From contig CAZAUQ010000001.1 in assembly GCA_964488495.1 (NCBI GenBank), positions 95,478 to 159,477 on the forward strand: DNA of 64,000 nt. Direction: 5' to 3'. Each line of letters opens with the position of its first letter. Position 1 is the stretch's first letter. This DNA is from UBA1402 sp964488495 (GTDB lineage Bacteria > Bacteroidota > Bacteroidia > Bacteroidales > UBA1402). Below the pieces are notes generated by a model. The model searched no databases. It saw nothing but the letters and a program-made list of their open reading frames with translations, and had not been told where the DNA came from. Shown piece by piece: positions 1 to 8,734 of this stretch. The position numbers were made by a program, and so were the translations under genes.

Positions 1-194
1 TAGACTTTGGTTACTTTGTCTGAATTATTCTCATCCACAATAGCGTAATTATTGGAGATCAGGCATTCAGTCAATTTTTCTTTGGCGTAAGTGCTTCTCG
101 GGGAATCGGATTCAGTGCCGAGCAATTGTACTTTGGGTTGACAGGCAGTAAACAAAAGCAAAGTAAAACACAAAATGGAGAATGGAGTTTTCAT
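1..194 (-). CDS. Lipoprotein N-terminus, partial (cut by window edge)
   Basis: Only the first 64 or so residues are inside the window. The protein starts MKTPFSILCF and has a short hydrophobic stretch ending in the lipobox LFTAC, so it is probably a lipid-anchored envelope protein. What follows (a region with YAKEKLTEC and a YAIVDEN stretch) resembles the N-terminal domain of some secreted glycoside hydrolases, but too little is present to name a family. A perfect TACTTTTG -7 element lies about 30 bp upstream of the start, so the gene probably has its own promoter rather than being read from the GH31 operon. Confidence 0.6.
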   Translation of the reverse strand, partial: MKTPFSILCFTLLLFTACQPKVQLLGTESDSPRSTYAKEKLTECLISNNYAIVDENNSDKVTKV

Positions 195-223
195 GTCGAA
201 TTAGTTTAATCGTTTTAGAATAG

Positions 224-231
224 CAAAAGTA
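224..231 (-). promoter_or_regulatory. -7 element TACTTTTG for the lipoprotein gene
   Basis: Perfect match on the minus strand to the Bacteroidota -7 consensus TAnnTTTG, 30 bp before the lipoprotein start. No clear TTG -33 box at 19-21 nt spacing. Confidence 0.5.
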
Positions 232-315
232 GGATTAATTCATTATGGTAAAACTAAAAAAATCAAAAACTTACATACTTAAACTTTAATAAAAACGCGA
301 TAAAGTGACCAAAAT

Positions 316-3228
316 TCACTCAAGTATTAGTTCTATATCATGGCCACTGTATGTAACTGTATGTCTGTTCATGCCTGGCAAATCTATACCTCCGGCAGAA
401 CGACGATCAATAAGTACAATCTCAAAGTTGCGTTTTTGGACTTGTCCCGGGTAAGAGCCTTTGAGTCCGGAAATTTGAAGGATTCTTTCGCTTTCCTTGT
501 AATTGAATTCTATGCGGCTGTATTGCCCTTTTTCGTAATTATAATTACTGCCTTCATCTTCGTATAGGCTGTAAGTTGCGTCACTACCGGAATAAATATA
601 CAAGCAGAGGTCGTGTTGAGGCATAGAGCTGTGTTGCACGGGAACGCCCAGCGGAAGTATGGTTCCGGCGGGCACAAAAACCGGCATGCGCTCGTAGGGA
701 ACTTCCACCGTGCTTTCTTGTCCGCCCGGGTAGTAGTTACCCAGGTACAGATCGTACCAGCCGGCGTTTTCCGGAAAATACACTTTTCGGCTGCGGGCCT
801 GGTATTCGTACACCGGACACACCATCAAACCAGATCCAAACATATATTGGTCACCAATGTCCATTACCCGGGGGTCGTTTGCAAAATCCATCATCAGAGG
901 ACGCATCATGGTGTAATCATCCCAATAACAACGGCCGGCCATAGTATAAATATAGGGCAACAGGCGATAACGTAGTTCAGAATAATACTTCATGGTTTGG
1001 TAAGCCGGGTGCTCTTCGGGAGCAATATTCCAGATTTCCCGGTAAGGATACTGGCCGTGGCTGCGAAACAAAGGCACAAAAGCCCCGAACTGATGCCAGC
1101 GTGCATTGAGTTCCCGCCATTCCTCCAAGTCTTCCGATCCTTCTTTGGCCCTTTCGTAGCGTCTTTCTACACAGAAGCCTCCGTTGTCCATGGTCCAGTA
1201 GGGATTGCCCGAAATGGAAAAATTTTGTCCGGCGCTGATCTGGGCTTTCATATCTTCCCAGCGTGTGCCGATGTCGCCGCTCCAGACGGCCGCCGCATAG
1301 CGTTGTGAGCCGGCGTAGCCCGAGCGGGTCAGTATAAAAACCCTGTTGCTGTCGTTTTCGGAGCGTTGGCCTTCATAAATGCCTTTGGCATTCATCAATC
1401 CGTAGGCATTGAAATTTAAAGCCGAGGGACCCAAAGCAGTGGGGTTCATCAGTTGTTTGCGGTAATCCATATCGGCATTGGACAAGATGTCCGGCTCCGA
1501 AGCATCCATCCACCAGGCATCAAAGCCTTTGACGTAGAGATGCTCCTGCATTTGTTTCCAGAACAGCTCCCGGGCTCCGGGGTTGAAAGCATCGTAAAAA
1601 GAACTGATGTAGCCCCGGCCTATCCAGTCGCGAATGCTGTCCTGAACAGCCAGTGGATAAATCCAGCCTTTTTGCTCAAATTCTTTGTAATGCCCGGTGT
1701 TAATATAAAATTTAGGCCAGACCGAAATCATCACCCGGGCATTTAAACCGTGGATATCCCGAACCATTTGTCCGGGATCGGGAAAACGCTCTGCATCGAA
1801 TTCGTGGCTGCCCCAGGCATTTTCTTCCCAATAAGACCAATCCTGCACGATGTTGTCGATGGGAATTTGTCTGCGTCTGAACTCCCGCAGGACGGACAAA
1901 ATTTCGTCTTGTGTTTTATAGCGTTCCCGGCTTTGCCAAAAGCCCATTGCCCATTTGGGCATGACCTGTGCCTTGCCTGTAAGTGTACGGTAGCCGCTCA
2001 CGACTTCGTCGGCATTCTTGCCCCTGATAACGTAATAATCCATCTGTTTGCCCATTTCCGACCAAAAAGAAATCTTGCCTTCTTCTTGGGTGGGCAGGGG
2101 ACTCAGGGCTTTGAGCCCGATGTAGGAACTGCCTCCGTCGGGTTGCCATTCCAGCCTGAGCCGGTGTTTCCGGCCGGCCTGCAGAGGATAAGAAAACTTG
2201 CAGGTGTTGGGATTCCAGGCAGTACGCCAATGTTCCGGCACCACCGGCTTATCGTCAAGGTAGAGTTTGACGTAACCCGCGTAATAGAGTGCAAAACGAA
2301 ACAGTCCCGTGGTATCGGCTTCGATGGATCCTTCCCAGCTTACCTGCGCATTTTGCAGCGGAAAAGCCTGAGGGAAAAGTTTTAGAGAGTTCAAATCCTG
2401 GTAATCAATGGTTTTTTCGACACGTTCCAGTTCTTTTTTCCGGCCCGGATTGGAATAAGAGGCAGTCAGTCCGCCTTCGTTACCGTACTTATCGAATAGC
2501 CTAAATTGGTTCAGGTTGGCAAATTCCCGGGGATCGCCCCATTTGCTGTAGGAATTGTTGTCCCATAGCAGGCCGTAGTTATTGCTCGAAACCACAAAAG
2601 GCACCGAGACCTTGGTGTTGTACTGATACAGGGCTTCGTGTTTGTTTTTGTAGTTGAATTCGTCCGACTGATGCTGGCCCAGGCCGAAAAATGCTTCGTC
2701 CTGAGGCGATTCAAACACCTGTCTGAAAGAATAGGCCCGGCAGCCTTCGTATTCGGCAGGACTAAAGCTTTTGCCCCCGCCTGCTTGTTCCCGCAAAAAA
2801 ACTGAATCTTGCAAGTCGCTGAAAATTAGCTCCCCGCTGCTTAGCAAAGCTGTCGCTTTCAGCGTAGCCGTTTGCAAGATCACACTGTCTCCGGAACGAA
2901 ACACCTGCCATTGACCGGATTGCCTGAACGACTTGTCTTGCCAGGAACACATCAGTCCGGTTTTCAGGCTGATTTTTTGGTCCGGGCTGGCTATCACCCT
3001 GATTATATTATCGTTGACAACTTGTAAATAGAGGCTGCCGGTCGTGGCTTTCCCTTTGTCGGGTTGAATAAGCACTCCGTTTTCGCTGACACGGAAACTT
3101 GGCCCGGAACAAGCCGACAGTAACAGGGCCAGAGGCAAAAACAAAAACTGAAACCGAAACCGAAACCGAAACCGAAACAATAGCTGAAACAGTAATCGTA
3201 ACCTTAATGGAAAGAAGCGACTAGTCAT
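316..3228 (-). CDS. GH31 alpha-glucosidase/alpha-xylosidase lipoprotein with PA14 insert
   Basis: Family GH31 glycosidase, 970 aa from the chosen start. The catalytic nucleophile is Asp575 in the motif WWMDASEPD, typical of GH31 alpha-xylosidases. A PA14-like domain lies around residues 280-370, as in xyloglucan-type alpha-xylosidases of Bacteroidota. The N-terminus has an unusually Arg/Phe-rich signal peptide (a run of FR repeats encoded by a hexanucleotide repeat) ending in the lipobox LLLSAC, so the mature enzyme should be lipid-anchored in the periplasm or outer membrane. The ATG at 3228 was preferred to one 12 codons upstream, because the upstream one lies inside the preceding peptidase gene. 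It is the last gene of the PTS operon. Alpha-xylosidase is more likely than alpha-glucosidase from the PA14 architecture, but specificity is inferred. Confidence 0.85.
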   Translation of the reverse strand: MTSRFFPLRLRLLFQLLFRFRFRFRFQFLFLPLALLLSACSGPSFRVSENGVLIQPDKGKATTGSLYLQVVNDNIIRVIASPDQKISLKTGLMCSWQDKSFRQSGQWQVFRSGDSVILQTATLKATALLSSGELIFSDLQDSVFLREQAGGGKSFSPAEYEGCRAYSFRQVFESPQDEAFFGLGQHQSDEFNYKNKHEALYQYNTKVSVPFVVSSNNYGLLWDNNSYSKWGDPREFANLNQFRLFDKYGNEGGLTASYSNPGRKKELERVEKTIDYQDLNSLKLFPQAFPLQNAQVSWEGSIEADTTGLFRFALYYAGYVKLYLDDKPVVPEHWRTAWNPNTCKFSYPLQAGRKHRLRLEWQPDGGSSYIGLKALSPLPTQEEGKISFWSEMGKQMDYYVIRGKNADEVVSGYRTLTGKAQVMPKWAMGFWQSRERYKTQDEILSVLREFRRRQIPIDNIVQDWSYWEENAWGSHEFDAERFPDPGQMVRDIHGLNARVMISVWPKFYINTGHYKEFEQKGWIYPLAVQDSIRDWIGRGYISSFYDAFNPGARELFWKQMQEHLYVKGFDAWWMDASEPDILSNADMDYRKQLMNPTALGPSALNFNAYGLMNAKGIYEGQRSENDSNRVFILTRSGYAGSQRYAAAVWSGDIGTRWEDMKAQISAGQNFSISGNPYWTMDNGGFCVERRYERAKEGSEDLEEWRELNARWHQFGAFVPLFRSHGQYPYREIWNIAPEEHPAYQTMKYYSELRYRLLPYIYTMAGRCYWDDYTMMRPLMMDFANDPRVMDIGDQYMFGSGLMVCPVYEYQARSRKVYFPENAGWYDLYLGNYYPGGQESTVEVPYERMPVFVPAGTILPLGVPVQHSSMPQHDLCLYIYSGSDATYSLYEDEGSNYNYEKGQYSRIEFNYKESERILQISGLKGSYPGQVQKRNFEIVLIDRRSAGGIDLPGMNRHTVTYSGHDIELILE
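3148..3177 (-). repeat. Hexanucleotide tandem repeat in GH31 signal peptide
   Basis: Four perfect copies of CCGAAA (plus strand) and one imperfect CTGAAA, giving alternating Phe-Arg codons in the signal peptide. Gain or loss of a unit keeps the frame but changes signal-peptide length by two residues. Confidence 0.8.
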
Positions 3229-3235
3229 GATGTAA

Positions 3236-4591
3236 TCACTTATAATGGCGGTAAAATTCAACAACTACCTCAATACATTTCAGCCAGAGATCCAAAGGAT
3301 AGTTTTCGTTGGGGGAATGAATGGCGTCTGATTCCAGGCCAAAACCCATCAGGATACTCTTAATACCCAGGACTTTCTCGAACGTAGCAATGACAGGAAT
3401 ACTGCCTCCGCGCCTCAAGGCCAGCGGACGTTTGCCAAACACCTTGTGATAGGCTGCTTCGGTGGCTTTATAAGCCGGCAGTTCCAAAGAACAAACGTAA
3501 GGATTGCCCCCGTGTTTAAAGCTAACCTCCACTTTAACTTCGGGGGGAGCCAGTTGCTTAATGTAGCTTTCGAAGAGCCGGCCGATTTCCTCGAAATCCT
3601 GATCGGGTACCAGGCGGGTGGAAATTTTGGCAAAAGCTTTTGAGGGCAGCACTGTTTTAACTCCTTCGCCTGTGTATCCTCCCCAGATGCCGCAAACATC
3701 CAGTGTAGGCCGAACGCCGGTCCGTTCTATGGTTGTATAGCCTTTTTCTCCCTTCAGTCCCGGAGCCCCCAACGATTTGCGGTAAGCTTCGTCGCAGTGC
3801 GGTACGGCAGCCATCATGGCCTTTTCTTCAGCCGAAACCTCCTGAACCTTGTCGTAAAAGCCCGGAATGGTCACTTTGCCCTCTGCATCGATCAAACGGG
3901 AAATCAACACGGACAGTTCCTGTATGGGATTGGGCACCGCTCCGCCGAATATTCCGGAATGTAAATCGCGGGAAGCACCTGTCACTTCCACTTCCCAATA
4001 GGCGATGCCCCTGAGCCCGGTGGTAATGGACGGAGTATCAGCTCCCAGCATGCTCGTGTCTGATACCAGAATGACCTCAGCCTTGAGCAACTCCTTATGG
4101 TTTTCGCAGAATTCCTCCAAATGGATGGAACCGATTTCTTCTTCGCCTTCGAGCAGAAATTTTACGTTGCATGCCAGGAGATCATTTTCGAGAGCCAGCT
4201 GAAAAGCTTTGGCTTGTATCATGGATTGCCCTTTGTCGTCGTCGGCACCGCGGCCTTTGATCAGCCCGTCTTCGATCCGGGGCTCAAAGGGAGGGGTGGT
4301 CCATAGTTCAAGGGGATCTTCGGGCATCACATCGTAATGACCATAAATAAGAACCGTATTTGCCTTAGGATCGATTATCTTTTCTCCGTAGACTATGGGA
4401 TTGCCCTTGGTTTGAAAAATCTCGGCTTTATCTACACCTGACGAGAGTAATATTTCTTTCCAACGCAGCGCACAGTCTTGCATATCCTGCAAGTGCGCCT
4501 TTTGTCCGCTCACCGAAGGTATGCGCATCAGGCTGAACAATTCGTCGATGAATGCTGTTTGTCCGGATTGAATAAGGTCTTTAAGATTCAT
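3236..4591 (-). CDS. M20 family metallopeptidase (dipeptidase-like)
   Basis: 451 aa, full length for the M20/CNDP-like dipeptidases. Expected metal-ligand motifs are present: GHYDVMP (His, Asp), GRGADDDKGQ (bridging Asp), EGEEEIGS (catalytic Glu and ligand Glu) and a C-terminal His in ESDAIHSPNE. A dimerisation-type lid domain lies between them. No signal peptide is visible, so it is cytoplasmic. Such enzymes cleave dipeptides or acylated amino acids using one or two zinc ions. It sits 11 bp after the PTS EIICB gene and just before GH31. Its exact substrate is unknown. A link to the transported sugar (for example a peptidoglycan-derived amino-sugar peptide) is only a guess. Confidence 0.85.
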   Translation of the reverse strand: MNLKDLIQSGQTAFIDELFSLMRIPSVSGQKAHLQDMQDCALRWKEILLSSGVDKAEIFQTKGNPIVYGEKIIDPKANTVLIYGHYDVMPEDPLELWTTPPFEPRIEDGLIKGRGADDDKGQSMIQAKAFQLALENDLLACNVKFLLEGEEEIGSIHLEEFCENHKELLKAEVILVSDTSMLGADTPSITTGLRGIAYWEVEVTGASRDLHSGIFGGAVPNPIQELSVLISRLIDAEGKVTIPGFYDKVQEVSAEEKAMMAAVPHCDEAYRKSLGAPGLKGEKGYTTIERTGVRPTLDVCGIWGGYTGEGVKTVLPSKAFAKISTRLVPDQDFEEIGRLFESYIKQLAPPEVKVEVSFKHGGNPYVCSLELPAYKATEAAYHKVFGKRPLALRRGGSIPVIATFEKVLGIKSILMGFGLESDAIHSPNENYPLDLWLKCIEVVVEFYRHYK

Positions 4592-4602
4592 ATAAACAGG
4601 TT

Positions 4603-6147
4603 TTAGGTATTAAGCAGTTGTTGCATTTCTTTGGCCAGAAATTGTACTTTTGGCCCCACTATCAACTGAATGGTATTTTTGCCCGGGCGGACGATGCCTG
4701 CGATAGCTGCAGATCTAAGCATAGCTTCGTCTACGGCTTCATCTTCTTTGAGTACAATGCGAAGCCGGGAGATGCAGTTGTCGAGTTCGGCAATGTTTTC
4801 TTTGCCGCCCAGGCCCTGTATCAGGAGAGCCGCCATTTCCCGGTAATTATCGGTGTTCTTTCCGGTTTTGGCTGCTGCTTTTTTGTCCGGCTGACGATTT
4901 TGCTTCATAAACTCTCTGCCGGGCAGACTTTGCTGATTTATATGCTCCTTTTGGAGTTGATTATCCGTCTTTTCTTCCTCCCTTGCCGGCAGAGTATCCT
5001 GATTTTCTTCCTCCCTGCCCGGTGTGTGCAGTCGGAAGCCTTGTATCGTAAAACGAAAGACCAGGTAATAGACCAGAGCAGTGATAAGTCCTATCCAGAG
5101 GATCCAGAGGGGATTAAGAGCCATGGGCGATTTGAAACTCAGCAGGTAGTCCACCAGTCCGGCACTGAAATTAAAGCCTGCCCTGACAGGCAGATAGGCC
5201 ATAATACCGGCTGTCAGCCCCGTTAGCAAAGCGTGCAGGGCATACAGGCCGGGAGCCAGGAACATAAAAGAAAACTCCAGAGGCTCGGTTACGCCGGTCA
5301 GAAAGGCACTCAGGGCGGAGGCCAGCATCAGTCCGCCTACCGCTTTTTTGCGTTCCGGTTTAGCTGTGTGGTACATAGCCAGGGCCGCGGCCGGCAAACC
5401 AAACATCATCACCGGGAAAAAGCCCGTCATATATTGTCCGCTTACACCCAAAACGCCTTGTCCTGACCAGAAATTTCCCAAATCGTTGATGCCCGCTACG
5501 TCGAACCAAAATACCTGATTCAGCGCATGATGCAAGCCCAGCGGAATAAGCAGGCGGTTGAAAAAAGCATAAAGTCCGACGCCCACAGGTCCGGTATCTA
5601 AAATACTTTTACCAAACCATATCAGCCCGTTGTACATCAGGGGCCAGCAAAAGAATAAGAGAATACTTAAGAGACAGGCAAAGCCGGCGGCCATAATGGG
5701 GACAGAGCGTTTGCCTCCAAAAAAAGCCAAGGCATCGGGCAAATGAGAGTTTTTGAAACGATTGTAACAGAAAGCACCCACTAAGCCCGAAACAATACCC
5801 GTAAAGACATTTTCGATTTTATCGAAGGCCGGATCTGCCGTTTGTCCGCTGAGCATGACAACGGTTGCAGGAGAGAGCAAGGTAGTGATAACCAACCAAC
5901 TGACCAGTCCGGCCAGGGCAGAAGCTCCATTACTCTCGTCGGCCATTCCTACAGCAACTCCTACTGCAAACAGCAAGGGAATGTGATTAAGTATAGCTCC
6001 GCCTGCCTGTAATAAAAAAGTCGCCGGAACAGAACTGCCCAACGAAGAGTCCAGCCAATAGCCAATACCAAGTAAAATACCGGCCACCGGCAGGCAGGCT
6101 ACCGGCAACATCAGCGATTTGCCCAGTCTTTGCAGGTATTTCATCAT
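4603..6147 (-). CDS. PTS permease EIICB, N-acetylglucosamine/glucose family
   Basis: 514-aa membrane component of a sugar phosphotransferase system. Residues about 1-370 form the EIIC domain with many hydrophobic helices. The stretch HHALNQVFWFD and the following GFFPVMMFGLPAAALAMYHT closely resemble NagE-type GlcNAc permeases. A hydrophilic Glu/Gln/Lys-rich linker of about 60 residues follows. The C-terminal EIIB domain carries the phosphorylated cysteine (Cys458 in LDNCISRLRI). EIIA is not fused but encoded separately upstream. The start overlaps the HPr stop (ATGATGA), implying translational coupling. The protein would import and phosphorylate a hexose or amino sugar using phosphate passed along EI, HPr and EIIA. 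GlcNAc-family membership is clear. The actual substrate is not proven. Confidence 0.93.
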   Translation of the reverse strand: MMKYLQRLGKSLMLPVACLPVAGILLGIGYWLDSSLGSSVPATFLLQAGGAILNHIPLLFAVGVAVGMADESNGASALAGLVSWLVITTLLSPATVVMLSGQTADPAFDKIENVFTGIVSGLVGAFCYNRFKNSHLPDALAFFGGKRSVPIMAAGFACLLSILLFFCWPLMYNGLIWFGKSILDTGPVGVGLYAFFNRLLIPLGLHHALNQVFWFDVAGINDLGNFWSGQGVLGVSGQYMTGFFPVMMFGLPAAALAMYHTAKPERKKAVGGLMLASALSAFLTGVTEPLEFSFMFLAPGLYALHALLTGLTAGIMAYLPVRAGFNFSAGLVDYLLSFKSPMALNPLWILWIGLITALVYYLVFRFTIQGFRLHTPGREEENQDTLPAREEEKTDNQLQKEHINQQSLPGREFMKQNRQPDKKAAAKTGKNTDNYREMAALLIQGLGGKENIAELDNCISRLRIVLKEDEAVDEAMLRSAAIAGIVRPGKNTIQLIVGPKVQFLAKEMQQLLNT

Positions 6148-6401
6148 AGCTGTTCTTCTAATATCTTTTTCATGGCCTGGCCGGCTTGCATTTCGTCTTC
6201 TCCTTCGATAATGATTTCCAGCTTATCGCCCTGCTTGAGGCCCAGACTCATCAGAGCGATCATTTTTTTTGCACTGATTTCCCTGTCCTCGTGGCGCAGA
6301 CTTATCGAAGAACAAAAGGCAGCAGCTGTTTTTACCAGCAGAGCGGCCGGCCTGGCGTGTATGCCCAGGGGATCAGCGATTATATGTGTAAAGCTTATCA
6401 T
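6144..6401 (-). CDS. ptsH: HPr phosphocarrier protein
   Basis: 85 aa, the normal size of HPr. The phospho-accepting His15 is at exactly the canonical position in GIHARPAA. The usual regulatory Ser46 is Lys46 here (ISAKKMIALMSLG), so phosphorylation by an HPr kinase of the Firmicutes type is not expected. Its role should be phosphotransfer from EI to EIIA. It lies 9 bp after EI and overlaps EIICB by 4 bp. Confidence 0.95.
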   Translation of the reverse strand: MISFTHIIADPLGIHARPAALLVKTAAAFCSSISLRHEDREISAKKMIALMSLGLKQGDKLEIIIEGEDEMQAGQAMKKILEEQL

Positions 6402-6410
6402 AGCAAGAGT

Positions 6411-8045
6411 TTAAGCTGAAGGTTCAGAGCTAGAGTGATGTTCGTACAGGAATTTTCTGAAGGCTGGAATATGCACCGGAGCCATGGAGAAAGCACTGAA
6501 GCCCATTTCCAGAAGCATTGCCGTGTGCGCTGTATCGTGAGCCAGTTCCCCGCAGATGGAGCAGGGGATTTGCTCTGCTTTTGCCGCCCGGATCACCTCC
6601 CGGAGCATGCGGAGCACAGCCGGATGCGTTTGTTGGTACAGAGATGCAAGCGCAACATTTTGCCGGTCAATGGCCAGGGTGTATTGGGTCAGGTCGTTGG
6701 TGCCGATACTCAGGAAATCAGCTTCTGCAGCCAGTTCTGCACAGAGCATCACGGAGGCTGGCGTTTCTATCATGGCGCCCAGAGGCAGCTCCGGGACTTC
6801 CAGGCCTTCTTGCCGAAGCTCTTGTTGAATTTCGTACAGCAGGCGTTTTACCCGGAGCAATTCGTCAACGGAAATCAACATGGGTACCAGCAACATCAGA
6901 TTACCGTAAGCTGCAGCCCGGCAAACAGCCCTGAGCTGAGTCCTGAAAATATCTTGCCTTTCCAGGCACAGCCGTATGCCTCTGTTTCCCAGAGCGGGAT
7001 TTGCTTCTTTGGCTAAATTTAAACAGGGAGCGTCTTTGTCGGCTCCGATATCCAGGGTTCTGATCACCACTTTTTGTCCTTTCATACCCAAGGCCAGCCG
7101 GCGGTAAAGCTCAAACTGTTCTTCTTCGGAGGGAAGCTCAGGGCGTCCCATATAGATGAATTCGCTGCGAAACAAACCTATGCCCTGGCACTCTTTCTGA
7201 AGGGTCGGGTCGAGTTCCTCCGGGCTGCCTATATTGGCCAGGACTTCTATTTCTTCCCCTTGCGGGCTGCGAAACCGTAAATCGCCCGGGATTTGTTCGC
7301 TTAAGCTTTCTTGTTTGATTTTTTGCCCGAAGTTATTGAGAAATCCGGTGTCGGGATCCAGATAAAAAATCCCGGCAGTGGCATCAAGTGCCAGCATTTT
7401 ATTTGCATAAGTCTCATCTGGTTCAATGTCGGCTGCAATAAGGCAGGGTAGTTTCATGGCGGCGGCCAGGATGGCCATATGAGAATGGGCTGAACCCCCG
7501 CTCAGCATGAGGCCACGTAAGAGCGGTGAGCGCCACTGCATCAATTCACCCGGGCTTAAGTCTCTGGTCAGAAGAATAAAAGCTTCCGCGGGCAGATCGG
7601 GTGTAGTCCTTGTTCCACTCAATATCACCTGTAAGCGTTGAATCAGGTCCCGAATGTCTGCCGCCTTGCTGCGCATGAGCTCATCTTCCATACCTAGAAA
7701 TAAGGCAGCTATTTTTTCACCACCAGCTCTAACCGCTTGTGTTGCACTTAGATTCTTTTTTAGAATCAGAGAGCTGACAGCCTCCTCAAAATCTTCGTCC
7801 ATCAGCATCAGGGCCTGGGCTTCAAAAATAGCGGCTTGTTCTTTGCCCATTGTTGCTGCGCTTTGCTCTTGTAAAAGCCGGAGTTGTTCCAGCGCTTCTT
7901 CCCTGGCTTTTAAATACAAGTCCAGTTCGCTGAAGGGACTGGCTGCTTTTTCTGCTTCAGGACTTGGTGAAGCCTTGGGTGGAACAACGACAAGTTTGCC
8001 GCTCGCCATCCCTTCTACTATTCCAAATCCTTTGCCAGTACGCAT
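6411..8045 (-). CDS. ptsI: PTS Enzyme I (phosphoenolpyruvate-protein phosphotransferase)
   Basis: 544 aa, slightly shorter than typical EI (about 570). The phospho-histidine is His189 in SAHSHMAIL, the same number as in E. coli. The C-terminal PEP-binding barrel has the characteristic motifs including GLFRSEF, IRTLDIGADK, IGTNDLTQY and the catalytic Cys in CSICGE. It catalyses transfer of phosphate from PEP to HPr in the cytoplasm and is the entry point of the pathway. It lies 5 bp after the EIIA gene and 9 bp before HPr, so all soluble and membrane PTS parts are made from one transcript. No GAF or other regulatory domain is fused, so it is a sugar EI and not a nitrogen-type EI. Confidence 0.95.
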   Translation of the reverse strand: MRTGKGFGIVEGMASGKLVVVPPKASPSPEAEKAASPFSELDLYLKAREEALEQLRLLQEQSAATMGKEQAAIFEAQALMLMDEDFEEAVSSLILKKNLSATQAVRAGGEKIAALFLGMEDELMRSKAADIRDLIQRLQVILSGTRTTPDLPAEAFILLTRDLSPGELMQWRSPLLRGLMLSGGSAHSHMAILAAAMKLPCLIAADIEPDETYANKMLALDATAGIFYLDPDTGFLNNFGQKIKQESLSEQIPGDLRFRSPQGEEIEVLANIGSPEELDPTLQKECQGIGLFRSEFIYMGRPELPSEEEQFELYRRLALGMKGQKVVIRTLDIGADKDAPCLNLAKEANPALGNRGIRLCLERQDIFRTQLRAVCRAAAYGNLMLLVPMLISVDELLRVKRLLYEIQQELRQEGLEVPELPLGAMIETPASVMLCAELAAEADFLSIGTNDLTQYTLAIDRQNVALASLYQQTHPAVLRMLREVIRAAKAEQIPCSICGELAHDTAHTAMLLEMGFSAFSMAPVHIPAFRKFLYEHHSSSEPSA

Positions 8046-8050
8046 GTTTT

Positions 8051-8685
8051 TTATTTTTTTTGGATCCGGATAAAAGGCTTACCGAGTATGCCAAGCTCCC
8101 GGCCCGGAAAACTTTCTATTTTGGCATAATCAGCACTGTTGCAAACCACAACAGGGACAACAGTACTATAGCCTTCTTTTTGAATGGCAACAGGGTTGAA
8201 TTCAATCAAAGGATCTCCGGCTCTGACCTCGTCACCTTGTTTTACCAGGGCTTTAAAATGCCTGCCTTGCAATTTTACCGTATCAATGCCAATATGTATC
8301 AGCAACTCTACACCTTCCTTGCTCAGCAGGCTCAGGGCATGGGCTGTATCAAACAGCACTTCTACTTTGGCNNNNNNNNNNNNNNNNNNNNNNNNNNNNN
8401 NNNNNNNNNNNNNNNNNNNNNNNNNNNNNNNNNNNNNNNNNNNNNNNNNNNNNNNNNNNNNNNNNNNNNNNCCTTGCTCAGCAGGCTCAGGGCATGGGCT
8501 GTATCAAACAGCACTTCTACTTTGGCATGGAAGGGGGCTACAATCAAGCCTGTGGCAGGGAGTACTGCCAGGCCTTTTCCCAGCATTTCAGATGCAAAAG
8601 CCTCATCACCGCATTCGCTCAGGCGGAGGCTTTTGCCCTCGAGCGGAGATAGTATCTCTATGGTTTTGCCAAATCCAAACATCAT
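8051..8685 (-). CDS. PTS EIIA, glucose/GlcNAc type (interrupted by assembly gap)
   Basis: EIIA component of the glucose family (Crr-like). N-terminal part: ILSPLEGKSLRL, then DTAHALSLLS with the helper His64. After the gap, GVELLIHIGIDTV holds the phosphorylated His79. A 100-N gap lies in the middle, but the same 55 bp stand on both sides. Removing the N run and one copy gives an uninterrupted 159-aa reading frame of normal size and spacing, so the gene is very probably intact. It receives phosphate from HPr and passes it to the EIIB cysteine. It precedes EI by 5 bp and follows the beta-helix protein by about 50 bp. Confidence 0.9.
8372..8471. other. Assembly gap (100 N) with 55-bp duplicated flanks
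   Basis: A run of exactly 100 N. The 55 bases before it (8317-8371) are identical to the 55 bases after it (8472-8526). This is what a scaffolder leaves when two contigs overlap by a k-mer but are not merged. Confidence 0.95.
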
Positions 8686-8734
8686 CAGCGTTTAGGCTAA
8701 GCATTCTTAGCAGTTTGTGATAAAAGTCCTTGTG

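Noticed and set aside
1750..2385. A 211-residue open frame on the plus strand opposite GH31
   Set aside because: It is antisense to a strongly conserved GH31 domain, has no family resemblance and no start signals. Shadow frame.
3148..3177. Short direct repeats as a possible CRISPR array
   Set aside because: Six-base units without spacers, inside a coding signal peptide. No cas genes in the window.
8317..8526. A true 55-bp duplication flanking a mobile insertion in EIIA
   Set aside because: The N run is exactly 100, the same as at 62142-62241, with the same 55-bp flank length. Collapsing restores an intact conserved protein, so an assembly artefact is far more likely.
4603..8685. Recent transfer of the PTS genes on the basis of base composition
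   Set aside because: Sampled GC of the PTS genes is not lower or clearly different from flanking housekeeping genes, and there are no mobile-element remnants. An old transfer is possible but not shown here.
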